Assembly: GCA_036259355.1 (NCBI GenBank)
Contig: DATABY010000090.1
Location: forward strand, 1 to 64,000
Length of the DNA stretch: 64,000 nucleotides
From: JALZDI01 sp036259355
GTDB taxonomy: Bacteria > Actinomycetota > Actinomycetes > Propionibacteriales > Nocardioidaceae
Reading direction: 5' to 3'
The first letter of the stretch is position 1; each line of letters begins with the position of its first letter. Made by a program: the position numbers and the translations under genes. The notes beneath the pieces are model-generated. The model saw only the letters and a program-made list of their open reading frames with translations. It searched no databases and was not told the DNA's origin. Below, piece after piece: positions 7,764-15,612 of the stretch.

Positions 7764-10157
7764 TCAGGCGTCGGTGCTGACGCGCGCCGCCACGAGCGCC
7801 GCGTCGTCGTCCGGGGCCTCGTCGAGCAGGGCCTCCAGCAGCTGGTCACAGAAGTCGTCGAGGTCGTCGCCGCGGTTGCCGGCCAGCTTCGTCGCGGCCT
7901 CCACCAGGGCGTCCATGCCTTCGGCCAGCCCGCGCGGACCGGTCTCCACCAGGCCGTCGGTGTAGAGCAGCAACGTGTCGTCGGGACCGAGGTGGAGGCG
8001 CTGCTCGGTGCGCTCGGTCGCGGGGTCGACACCGAGCATGAGGTCGGGGTCGGCCTCCAACAGGGTCACCGCGCCGTTGGCCCGCACGAGCAGCGGTGGC
8101 GGGTGCCCCGCGTTGGACCACCAGAGCTTGCGCGGCGAACGGGGATTCCCGGAGTCGTACGGCTCCAGACGCACCACGGCCGCGGTCGCCAGACCGCCCA
8201 CGGCCATGGAGTCCAAGGCGTGGTCGAGGCCCCGGAGCAGGGCGGCGGGAGACTCGCGGTCGAGGCTCAGGCCGCGCAGCAGGTTGCGCATCTGACCCAT
8301 CGTCGCGGCGGAGTGCCGGTCATGGCCCATCACGTCGCCGATGACCAGCATGACGGAGCTCTCCGCACGCACGAACGCGTCGTACCAGTCACCGCCGACA
8401 TGCGCGTGGTGGTGCGCAGGGTGGTAGCGGGCCACCAGCGACAACCCGGACGGCGAGGGAAGCGTCGTCAGCATGCTGCGCTGCAGCGCCTCGCTCATCG
8501 ACTGCTGCGTCTCGTAGAGGCGGGTGTTGTCGATCGCCACCCCGGCACGGTCGGCGAGGCTGGTCAGGATCCGCTCGTCCATCAGCCGGTCGTCCTCGCC
8601 CTGGTCCGGCACCACCACGTGCAGCCGGCCGACCGCCCGCCCGCCGCGGCTACGCATGCGGAAGGTGGTCGGCCCGGTGCCGGGTTCGGGTCTGTCCCCG
8701 GAGCTGCGCTGCGCGGTCCACGTGGGCGTCGTGCCGTCGGGGTACATCTCGATCGACGCCCACGGCACGACCTCGGGCACGAGCGCGTCGAGCACCACCC
8801 GCACCACCTCGTCCTCGACCAGCGTGGCGCCCATCTGCGCACTGGTGTTGGCGAGCATCTGAAGCCGAGTGGCGACGCGGCCGGTCGTGCGCATGGCCCG
8901 TTCGCGGGCCCGCAGGGCGGTACGGCGCTCCTCCTCCGCGTGGCGGCGCTCGGTCACGTCGTTGAAGTAGATGCTCACTCCGTCGGCCGCCGGCCAGGCG
9001 CGCACCTCGAACCACGCATCCAGGTCGGGCTCGTACTCCTCGAAGGCGACCTCGCTGCCGGTGTCGAGGACACGCCGGTACTCGCGCTCGAACGCCGACC
9101 CCAGCGACGCCGGGAACAGCCGCCAGAGGTGCTGGTCCTGTGCGTCGGCACGGGGCATCCGTAGCGCTCGCTCGGCCGCGGGGTTGACGTAGGTGACGAC
9201 GAGGTCGCGGTCCAACGACACGAACGGCGTCGGAGTCGTCTCCAGCATCCGCGCCAACCGCGACTCGACGGCACGGACCTCGCTGATGTCGTGGACGGCT
9301 CCGACGAAGCGGTCGGGCCTCCCGTCGGGCCCGGCGAGCCCGCGGCCGCGCGAGCGCACCCACCGCACGGTTGCGTCGGGGCGGACGACGCGGTACTCGG
9401 CCGCGTAGTCACCGATCGTCTGCTGCGCGTGCTCGACGGCCCCCACGACCCGGTCGACGTCCTCAGGGTGGATCCGGGCCGTGAAGCTCTCGCGGACGGG
9501 TTCGAACGTCTCCGGGCTGTACCCGAACATCCCCATCAGCCGCTCGTCCCAGTCCACCCGTCCGGTCCGCAGGTCCCAGTCGAACGTACCGACCTCCCCC
9601 GCGGCCATGATCAGCTCCTGCCGCTCGCCGACGCGGGTCAGCTCGGCCGACACCCCAGCGAACTCGAGTGCGGTCGTGATCGCGGCGGCCAGGTCACAGG
9701 ACGCCTGCACGTGCTGGTCTGTCCAGCGCCGAGGCCGCACGTCGAGGCTGCACAACGAGCCCACGACAGTGCCGTCGCCGGCGGTCAGCGGGACGCCGAG
9801 ATAGGCGCGGATCTGGCCCGACGCGACCGTGTCGAACCCAAGGGCGCGCGGGTCGGCGGCGGCGTCCTCGAGGACCACCGGCGCCGCCTCACGAGCGGTC
9901 AGGCCGCACAGTGTGCCCGCCAACCGACCGCCGGTCGTCTCCCCGACCGGCTCCCCGTGTCGGCTGGCCACCACGAGCTCGTCGGTCAGGACGGCCACAT
10001 GGGTGTGCGGAGACTCCGTCAGCCGGCCGGCGAGCGCGGTCAGCCGGTCCAGGACGCGTGTCTGCGGCAGGTCGGCCAGCAGGCGGGCGGCGACCCTGAC
10101 CCGGTGCGCGTCGGACAGGGGCGCCGTCCACGCGCCATGAAGGTCCTCGCTCGGCAC
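7764..10157 (-). CDS. GAF/PAS/PAS/GAF sensor with C-terminal SpoIIE (PP2C) phosphatase
   Basis: A 797-residue cytoplasmic sensor phosphatase. It has a GAF-like domain (about residues 30-165), two PAS domains (185-290 and 300-405, the first with GTFDWDLRTG and a PAC segment), a second GAF-like region (420-560) and a SpoIIE/PP2C domain (575-795). The metal-binding acids are in GGDWYD, GDVMGH, LLYTDGLVE and DDDAALVA. Such proteins dephosphorylate STAS antagonists and release a sigma factor. The GTG start lies 33 bp after tadC. It interrupts the Tad gene order known from mycobacteria and is a plausible partner of the STAS/RsbW pair at 2880-3672. Confidence 0.92.
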   Translation of the reverse strand: MPSEDLHGAWTAPLSDAHRVRVAARLLADLPQTRVLDRLTALAGRLTESPHTHVAVLTDELVVASRHGEPVGETTGGRLAGTLCGLTAREAAPVVLEDAAADPRALGFDTVASGQIRAYLGVPLTAGDGTVVGSLCSLDVRPRRWTDQHVQASCDLAAAITTALEFAGVSAELTRVGERQELIMAAGEVGTFDWDLRTGRVDWDERLMGMFGYSPETFEPVRESFTARIHPEDVDRVVGAVEHAQQTIGDYAAEYRVVRPDATVRWVRSRGRGLAGPDGRPDRFVGAVHDISEVRAVESRLARMLETTPTPFVSLDRDLVVTYVNPAAERALRMPRADAQDQHLWRLFPASLGSAFEREYRRVLDTGSEVAFEEYEPDLDAWFEVRAWPAADGVSIYFNDVTERRHAEEERRTALRARERAMRTTGRVATRLQMLANTSAQMGATLVEDEVVRVVLDALVPEVVPWASIEMYPDGTTPTWTAQRSSGDRPEPGTGPTTFRMRSRGGRAVGRLHVVVPDQGEDDRLMDERILTSLADRAGVAIDNTRLYETQQSMSEALQRSMLTTLPSPSGLSLVARYHPAHHHAHVGGDWYDAFVRAESSVMLVIGDVMGHDRHSAATMGQMRNLLRGLSLDRESPAALLRGLDHALDSMAVGGLATAAVVRLEPYDSGNPRSPRKLWWSNAGHPPPLLVRANGAVTLLEADPDLMLGVDPATERTEQRLHLGPDDTLLLYTDGLVETGPRGLAEGMDALVEAATKLAGNRGDDLDDFCDQLLEALLDEAPDDDAALVAARVSTDA

Positions 10158-10190
10158 CGCGCCATGGTAATGCCGTTCGCGGAGCCGGGG

Positions 10191-10946
10191 TCACCCCCAG
10201 GACAAGGCGGCGAAGGCACTGACGATCGAAGGGACGATCCCGACCAGGACGAAGGCCGGAAGGAAGCAAAGACCCAGCGGCGCGGCGGCGCGCACGCCGA
10301 CGGTTCGGGCCTGTTGGTCGGCCGCGGCCCGTCGTCGACGCCGCAGGTCAGCGGCCAGCAGGTGCAGGCCCTCGGCCATCGGAGCACCCGTCTCCAACGA
10401 CCGTGCCATCGTGCGGCCCAGCGAGGCGAGGGCACCCGGCTGACGGCCGAGGCCTCGCCACACCGAGACCGGGTCGGCTCCCAGCCGCAGGCGCACCTCC
10501 ACCACCTGGAGGTCGCACGCCAGTGGGCCGTCGACGGCTGACCCCACCGCCGCCAGCGCCTCGCTCGGGGGGCGTCCGGCCGCCAGGCAGGCGCCGAGGA
10601 GGTCGACTGCGGTGGGCAGGTCGGCCGCGACCTGCTCGCGCCGCCGGCGCACGGCGTGCGGCTCGAGTCGGCGCAGCACCACCCAGGCCGTCACCGCCGC
10701 ACCGCCGCCGAGCACGACGCCCACCGGATCTCCGACGAGGAGCCCGGCCCCGAGCCCGGCGACCAGCGACGCGAGCAGGACCGACATCGGCCGGGATGCT
10801 CTTCCGGCGTGCTCGAGCGGCCCCGCGGAAGTCCGCGGAGCAGGTGACCTGTCGGCGAGCACGGCGGCCAGGCGAGGGGCACAGGGGGGCGGCAGCATCA
10901 GCGCCGCGGCGGTGCCGGCCAGCAGTGCGGCGAGTACGACGGTCAC
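10191..10946 (-). CDS. tadC: TadC-like type II secretion F-family inner membrane protein
   Basis: A 251-residue polytopic protein of the T2SSF family. It has an N-terminal hydrophobic segment, a pair of membrane helices around residues 55-95, a cytoplasmic helical domain containing DLPTAVDLLGACLAAGRPPSEAL and RSLETGAPMAEGL, and a C-terminal membrane segment. With TadB it forms the platform of the Tad secretion machine. GTG 10946 follows GAGGAG and lies 10 nt after the tadB stop, so it is preferred to the upstream in-frame ATG. Equivalent of Rv3657c. Confidence 0.85.
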   Translation of the reverse strand: MTVVLAALLAGTAAALMLPPPCAPRLAAVLADRSPAPRTSAGPLEHAGRASRPMSVLLASLVAGLGAGLLVGDPVGVVLGGGAAVTAWVVLRRLEPHAVRRRREQVAADLPTAVDLLGACLAAGRPPSEALAAVGSAVDGPLACDLQVVEVRLRLGADPVSVWRGLGRQPGALASLGRTMARSLETGAPMAEGLHLLAADLRRRRRAAADQQARTVGVRAAAPLGLCFLPAFVLVGIVPSIVSAFAALSWG

Positions 10947-10956
10947 CGGGCGCTCC

Positions 10957-11796
10957 TCACGTGTACGACTCCACGGCATGCGCCAGCCGCTCGACCCACA
11001 CCGTGCCGATCAGCGCCAGCGTCACCCCCACGAGCAGCAGGGCATTCCCGGCCGGGCTGGCGAGCAGCAGGCGCAGTGGGTCGCCGCCCAGGCCCGAGCC
11101 CAGCAGCAGCCCGAACGCCGGCAACACGGCGAGCAGCCTCGCGGTGGCCCGGGCCGGCGCGAGGGCCGCGGCCACGTCGGCGCGAGTGGCGTCGTCGGCG
11201 CGAAGGCCCTCCGCCACGCGCCCCAGCACCTGCGCCAGCCCCGACCCGGAGCGCTCGGCGACCTGCCAGGCCGCGGCCACGGTGCTGATGCCGCCGGCAC
11301 CAGGGGATGCCGCCACCTGCCGCAACGCCGGTGGCACCTCGCTGCCCAGGCCGCAGGCTCGCGCTGCAGGCCTCAGCACCGGGTGGTGCTCGGCGGCGCG
11401 ACGCAGCGCCAGCACGGCCGGCTGACCGGCACGCAGCTCCGCCACCAGGGCGTCACAGGCCTCGATCGTCTGCCGCCGACCGTGTACCGCCGACCGGCGT
11501 CGACGGCCGGCGGCGTGCAGCCAGGCCACGCCCGCGGTCGCGACCGTCCCGGCCATCACCAGCAGCACCGCGGACCAGCCCAGCACCACCAGCAGGCACC
11601 CGCACGCCCCCGCGGGCACGAGGAACCATCGGCTCGCCGAGGACGCCCACAGCCGTCGGCCGACAAGGTCGAGGCCGACCCCGCGCCCGCCGCTCCCGGC
11701 ACCGAGCCGCCGACGCGCCAACGCCAATGGCCCCGGGCGGCACAGCACGCCTGCGCAGGCGCCCGCGACGACCGCCGCGGCCAGCACGCCCGTCAC
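10957..11796 (-). CDS. tadB: TadB-like type II secretion F-family inner membrane protein
   Basis: A 279-residue T2SSF-family platform protein. N-terminal hydrophobic segments (about residues 2-20 and 60-95) are followed by a cytoplasmic helical domain (IEACDALVAELRAGQPAVLALRRAA; AERSGSGLAQVLGRVAEGLR) and two C-terminal membrane helices. The GTG start overlaps the tadA stop as GTGA, indicating translational coupling. Equivalent of Rv3658c. Confidence 0.87.
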   Translation of the reverse strand: MTGVLAAAVVAGACAGVLCRPGPLALARRRLGAGSGGRGVGLDLVGRRLWASSASRWFLVPAGACGCLLVVLGWSAVLLVMAGTVATAGVAWLHAAGRRRRSAVHGRRQTIEACDALVAELRAGQPAVLALRRAAEHHPVLRPAARACGLGSEVPPALRQVAASPGAGGISTVAAAWQVAERSGSGLAQVLGRVAEGLRADDATRADVAAALAPARATARLLAVLPAFGLLLGSGLGGDPLRLLLASPAGNALLLVGVTLALIGTVWVERLAHAVESYT

Positions 11797-12971
11797 CGGT
11801 CACCCCGCCGTCGTCGCAGCAGCCGCTCCAGGCCTCGGGCGCCGTCCCCGGTGGTGACTCGGCCGTCCGCGCCGAAGGCCACCGCCGTACGGGCCTCCAC
11901 CAGCCCGGCCGCGCGCGTCAGCACCGACACCTCGCTCACCCGCCGCAGACCATCGGGACCGCGCCGCAGGTGTATCACCGCCTGCACCGCAGAGGCCATC
12001 TGCGCGTGCGCCGCCTCGCGGGACAGGCCGGCCGTGACCGCCAGGGCCTCCAGCCGCGCCGGCACGTCTGCCGCGGAGTTGGCGTGCACGGTGCCGCAGC
12101 CGCCCTCGTGCCCGGTGTTGAGCGCGCCGAGGAGTTCGACCACCTCGGCTCCGCGGACCTCCCCGACCACCAGGCGGTCCGGGCGCATCCGCAGCGCCTG
12201 CCGGACGAGGTCCTGCAGGGTGATCTCGCCGACCCCCTCGACGTTGGGCCGGCGCGCCTCCAGCGTCACCACGTGCGGGTGCCGGGGCCGGAGCTCGGCC
12301 GCGTCCTCGACCAGCACCAGCCGCTCGTGCGGCGACACCACCGAGAGGAGGCTGGCGAGCAGTGTGGTCTTGCCCGAGCCGGTCCCGCCGCTGACCACGA
12401 AGGCGACCCGGGCCTCGACCAACGCCTGCAGCAGGTCGCGTCCCTCCGGCGGGATGCTCCCTGCGGCCGCCAGGTCGTCGAGGCTGAACACCCGGCGCGC
12501 CGGCACCCGCAGCGAGAGGCAGGTGCCGGGTTGGGCGACGGGGGCGAGGACCGCGTGGAAGCGGCTTCCGTCGCCGAGGCGGACGTCGACGTACGGCGTC
12601 GCGTCGTCGAGGCGACGGCCGCCGGCAGCGGCCAGCCGCTGCGCCAGCCGACGCACGGCCGCATCGTCGGGGAAGCGGACGGGAGTGCGCTCCAGCCCGG
12701 CGCCGCGGTCGACGTAGACCGCGTCGGGTCCGTTGACCACCACGTCGGTGGCGTCGGGATGTTGCAGCAGGTCCTGCAACGGTCCGGCGCCCACGGCGTC
12801 ACGGCGCAGTGCGTCGACGACGGCGAGCACGGCCGCGTCACCGACCAGCCGGCCGTCGGACCGCAGCGCGGCGGCCACCCGGTCCGGTGTCGGCTCCGAG
12901 CCCGAGACCGCGAGGTGCTCGCGCACCGTGTCGAGCGTCTCCTGGGCGACCTCACTCGTCCGGGTGCTCAC
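11793..12971 (-). CDS. tadA: TadA/CpaF-family secretion ATPase
   Basis: A 392-residue hexameric ATPase that powers pilus assembly. Walker A is GGTGSGKTT (about residues 194-202), the Asp box/Walker B follows as LVLVEDAAEL, and the His box region contains TGHEGGCGTVHANS. The N-terminal domain includes DVVVNGPDAVYVDR, typical of the Rv3659c-type TadA. The GTG start overlaps the ssd stop by 4 nt, and its own stop overlaps tadB by 4 nt, so ssd-tadA-tadB read as one coupled unit. Confidence 0.94.
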   Translation of the reverse strand: MSTRTSEVAQETLDTVREHLAVSGSEPTPDRVAAALRSDGRLVGDAAVLAVVDALRRDAVGAGPLQDLLQHPDATDVVVNGPDAVYVDRGAGLERTPVRFPDDAAVRRLAQRLAAAGGRRLDDATPYVDVRLGDGSRFHAVLAPVAQPGTCLSLRVPARRVFSLDDLAAAGSIPPEGRDLLQALVEARVAFVVSGGTGSGKTTLLASLLSVVSPHERLVLVEDAAELRPRHPHVVTLEARRPNVEGVGEITLQDLVRQALRMRPDRLVVGEVRGAEVVELLGALNTGHEGGCGTVHANSAADVPARLEALAVTAGLSREAAHAQMASAVQAVIHLRRGPDGLRRVSEVSVLTRAAGLVEARTAVAFGADGRVTTGDGARGLERLLRRRRGDR

Positions 12972-14113
12972 GCGGAGCTCCCCCGTCGCGCCAGCTCACG
13001 CTCGAGCAGCACCCGGCAGGTGCGCGCCAGCGGCCCTCGCCGTCGTCGCCACAGCCCCTCCCCCGCGTCCAGCGCGGCGTCGAGCCCCCGCTCGGGCCGC
13101 ATCTGCGCGGCCAGCGGCAGGTCGAGGCTCTCGCTGACCAGCGGCCCGTCGAGCCCCGAGGGGCCGGGCCCTCGGACGACGAGCTGCACCTCGGGCGTGC
13201 ACGCGCCGAGCTGTCCGGCCACGCGGCCGGCAGCGGCGACGGCCCGGACCTCGCCGGGCACGACCAGGTACGTGGTGTCGGCCTTCAGCAGCACCTCCTC
13301 GGCGGCGGGGTCGAGCCGCCGCGGCAGGTCGACCACGACCACGTCGTGGCCACGTCGGCCCGCGGCCAGCACCTCACGCATCACCGCCGGCGGGATCGTG
13401 GTCAGGTCGCCGCGGTCCCCGGAGAGCACCGACAGCGTCCCCACCTGCGGGAGCGCTTCGCGCAGCGAGGGCGCGCTCACCCGCCCGGAGGTGCCCATCA
13501 GGTCGGGCCAGCGGACGCCGGGGACCGACTCGGTGCCCAGCACCAGGTCGAGCCCGCCTCCGAGCGGATCGCCGTCGAGAAGCAGCGCACGGGCGCCGAG
13601 GGCGCTGCCCGCGACCGCCAGCGCCGCCGCGAACGTGGACGTCCCCGCACCGCCGCAGCCACCGACGACCGCCGCCGTGAAGCCGGCACGCCCGCGGTCG
13701 TCGACGGTGTCGGCGAGCCGCCCGATCAGCGACGTCTCGTCGTCGGGCAGCATCAGCACCTGCTCGGCACCGATGGTGACCGACTGCTGCCACACGGTGA
13801 GGTCGCCCGGCGTACGGGTGACGACCAGGACGCCCGGGCGCCGGGGCGGAGAGCCCGCCGCGGTCCGCGCGGCGACGTCGTCGCCGACCAGCACCATCGG
13901 GGCCGCGGACCACGACCGTCGGGCCGCCACCTCGTCGGGCGCGACGTCAGGGGTGACACCGGCGGCGGCGGCAAGCCGCAGCAGCGCATCGAGCAGCGCC
14001 TCGTCGCTGGTGACGAACAGCGGCCGGGTGGCCGACGCCCCGGGCGGCGCGGTGGCAGCCCGCTGGGCGTGGTCGTGACTGTCGGCCGGCTCAAGGGCCG
14101 CGGCGTTGCGCAT
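12968..14113 (-). CDS. ssd: septum site-determining protein Ssd (MinD/CpaE-like, Rv3660c family)
   Basis: A 381-residue protein with an N-terminal receiver-like region (residues ~30-130) and a MinD/ParA-like domain. The P-loop reads GGCGGAGTSTFAAAL (~residue 150) and lacks the usual signature Lys, as I recall for this family, so ATP handling may be altered. LLLDGDPLGGGLDLVLG and VVVDLPRRLDP are the switch regions. It heads the Tad gene set and probably serves as the TadZ/CpaE-like localisation factor; in mycobacteria Ssd affects septation. ATG 14113 has no strong ribosome site. The 6C RNA lies upstream on the same strand. Confidence 0.88.
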   Translation of the reverse strand: MRNAAALEPADSHDHAQRAATAPPGASATRPLFVTSDEALLDALLRLAAAAGVTPDVAPDEVAARRSWSAAPMVLVGDDVAARTAAGSPPRRPGVLVVTRTPGDLTVWQQSVTIGAEQVLMLPDDETSLIGRLADTVDDRGRAGFTAAVVGGCGGAGTSTFAAALAVAGSALGARALLLDGDPLGGGLDLVLGTESVPGVRWPDLMGTSGRVSAPSLREALPQVGTLSVLSGDRGDLTTIPPAVMREVLAAGRRGHDVVVVDLPRRLDPAAEEVLLKADTTYLVVPGEVRAVAAAGRVAGQLGACTPEVQLVVRGPGPSGLDGPLVSESLDLPLAAQMRPERGLDAALDAGEGLWRRRRGPLARTCRVLLERELARRGSSA

Positions 14114-14251
14114 GTCGCCAGCCTGGTGCGAACGACAGCGCCCGCGGAGGCCCGTTCGGCGAGCCTGGGGACGGACGGACGGGAGCGACCGGCTGTGGAC
14201 GCAAACCGGTCCGGAGGCGGCGCACGGGGGACCGACCGGGTCCAGACAGGC

Positions 14252-14345
14252 GACAGCCCCCGGCGGGGGGGTGACCGGGGGCTGTCTGAAGGCCGCGACC
14301 CGGGGGGGATAGGCCGCGACCGACCAGCGGCGGGGGGATGCCGCC
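14252..14345 (-). ncRNA. 6C RNA (actinobacterial small RNA with C-rich loops)
   Basis: On the minus strand two stem-loops each present a run of at least six cytosines in the loop. The first (14345-14326) has a GCGGC/GCCGC stem and an AT-CCCCCC loop. The second (14286-14252) has a perfect 12-bp stem (GACAGCCCCCGG with its complement) and a TCA-CCCCCCC-G loop. This is the definition of 6C RNA. A third C7 run lies between them. The ~94-nt length and location between ssd and the HAD gene, on the ssd strand, match the M. tuberculosis B11/6C RNA between Rv3660c and Rv3661. The second stem probably acts as terminator. The remaining 14114-14546 non-coding sequence holds only its promoter and the HAD promoter; I see nothing else there. 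Confidence 0.88.
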
Positions 14346-14347
14346 GG

Positions 14348-14377
14348 ACTATGGTTCCCCGCGCGTCGTGGGCTCAA
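14348..14377 (-). promoter_or_regulatory. predicted promoter of the 6C RNA
   Basis: Minus strand: TTGAGC (14377-14372) and CATAGT (14353-14348) separated by 18 bp. Transcription would begin a few nt downstream, at the foot of the first C-loop hairpin. Confidence 0.6.
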
Positions 14378-14534
14378 ACATCGAGGTCCGCCGAGCCGCC
14401 CGGAGCGCGTGGATGTCCCCATCGTGCACCCAAGCGCCCCACGGTCGTCAAACCGCAGCGCCCACACAGTGAGCCGTAACACGCTCGCCGCGGGCCTCCG
14501 GCTCGAGAGGAGGCCCGACCGACGACAGGCTGCC

Positions 14535-14540
14535 TATGCT
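14535..14540 (+). promoter_or_regulatory. -10 box of leaderless HAD phosphatase transcript
   Basis: TATGCT fits TANNNT and ends 6 nt before the GTG start at 14547, as expected for a leaderless or near-leaderless mRNA. Confidence 0.6.
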
Positions 14541-14546
14541 GAGCGG

Positions 14547-15353
14547 GTGCCACAGCCCGCCATCTCCCGCACCGCGGCGTTCTTCGACCTCGACAAGACG
14601 ATCATCGCCAAGTCGAGCACGCTGGCGTTCAGCCGCCCGTTCTACGAGGGCGGGCTGATCAACCGGCGCACGGTGCTGCGCAGCGGCTACTCCCAGTTCG
14701 TGTACCTCGTCGGGGGCGCCGACCACGACCAGATGGAGCGGATGCGCCAGTACCTCTCCGGGCTTGCCAGTGGCTGGGACGTGCAGACGGTGAAGGACAT
14801 CGTCGCCGAGACGCTGCACCACATCGTCGACCCGCTGGTGTTCGACGAGGCCGTCCACCTGATCGAGGAGCACCACACCGCCGGCCGTGACGTGGTGATC
14901 GTGTCGTCGTCCGGCGCGGAGGTGGTGGAGCCGATCGGTGAGATGCTCGGTGCCGACCGCGTGATCGCCACCGAGATGGTCATCGAGGACGGGCGCTACA
15001 CCGGCGACATCGCCTTCTACGCGTACGGCGACAACAAGGCCGAGGCGATGCGCGCGCTGGCCGCCCGCGACGGTTACGACCTCGAGCGCTCCTACGCCTA
15101 CTCCGACTCGGCGACCGACCAGCCGATGCTGGAGGCGGTCGGCCACCCGCACGCCGTGAACCCCGACAAGGCCCTACGCAAGGTGGCGGTCGAGCGGGGC
15201 TGGCCGGTGCTGGACTTCAACCGGCCGGTCGAGCTGCGCAAGCGCGTCCGCATGCCCGCCAGCCGAACCGCGCTGGCCGGCGCAGCGCTCGGCGCCGGCG
15301 CGCTGGCCGCGAGCGCCGTGGTGATGGCCTCCCGGCGTCGCAGCCGCGGCTGA
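14547..15353 (+). CDS. HAD-IB family phosphatase with C-terminal membrane anchor
   Basis: A 268-residue SerB-like hydrolase. Motif I is FFDLDKTII (residues ~12-20) with the nucleophile Asp and acid Asp. Motif II is VIVSSSGAEVV, and the C-terminal acid motif is SYAYSDSATDQPML. A cap domain lies between motifs I and II. The last ~25 residues form a hydrophobic helix (ALAGAALGAGALAASAVVMA) followed by RRRSRG, so the enzyme is probably tail-anchored with the catalytic domain inside. GTG 14547 is chosen because of the -10 box just upstream and because the protein then begins at the family motif. By position it matches Rv3661. The substrate is unknown; phosphoserine or a lysophospholipid-type ester is possible. 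Confidence 0.88.
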   Translation: MPQPAISRTAAFFDLDKTIIAKSSTLAFSRPFYEGGLINRRTVLRSGYSQFVYLVGGADHDQMERMRQYLSGLASGWDVQTVKDIVAETLHHIVDPLVFDEAVHLIEEHHTAGRDVVIVSSSGAEVVEPIGEMLGADRVIATEMVIEDGRYTGDIAFYAYGDNKAEAMRALAARDGYDLERSYAYSDSATDQPMLEAVGHPHAVNPDKALRKVAVERGWPVLDFNRPVELRKRVRMPASRTALAGAALGAGALAASAVVMASRRRSRG

Positions 15354-15573
15354 GCAGACATCGGTCGCCGGAATGGTCACCTGCAGTGACGCCGACGCGC
15401 CGGAAGGGGTTCCGTTTCAGAGCCGAGCGGCGTAAAAAGGGGGACAGCAACAACTGCACTCAGTCGAGTACCCACGCGGCGATCGACCCTTCCAACAGGG
15501 CAGTCGACTCCGGGCTTGCCCCGGTACGACAGTATCGAGACTGCACGCCTGGTAGCCCGGCTGACGTGCCAGC
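15354..15573. other. 220-bp intergenic stretch, nothing recognised
   Basis: Lies between the converging HAD and Fic-like genes and is less GC-rich than its surroundings (for example GTAAAAAGG and CAGCAACAACTGC). It contains small palindromes such as AGTCGACT and CCGGGCTTGCCCCGG but no convincing ORF, tRNA or known RNA motif. Confidence 0.5.
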
Positions 15574-15602
15574 GGCGGCGTTCTCTGTGCGAGAACGCCG
15601 CC
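15574..15602. terminator. strong hairpin between converging genes
   Basis: Perfect 12-bp stem (15574-15585 with 15591-15602) and 5-nt loop, 10 bp from the stop of the Fic-like gene. Likely terminates both convergent transcripts; no T-tract. Confidence 0.8.
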
Positions 15603-15612
15603 CGCATGTGTG

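Noticed and set aside
14252..14286. Ordinary terminator of an upstream gene on the plus strand
   Set aside because: No plus-strand gene ends before it; the C-rich loop on the minus strand, second C-loop hairpin, length and location identify it as part of 6C RNA.
15354..15612. tRNA gene in the intergenic region
   Set aside because: No cloverleaf with acceptor stem and T-loop (GGTTCGAATCC-like) could be drawn.
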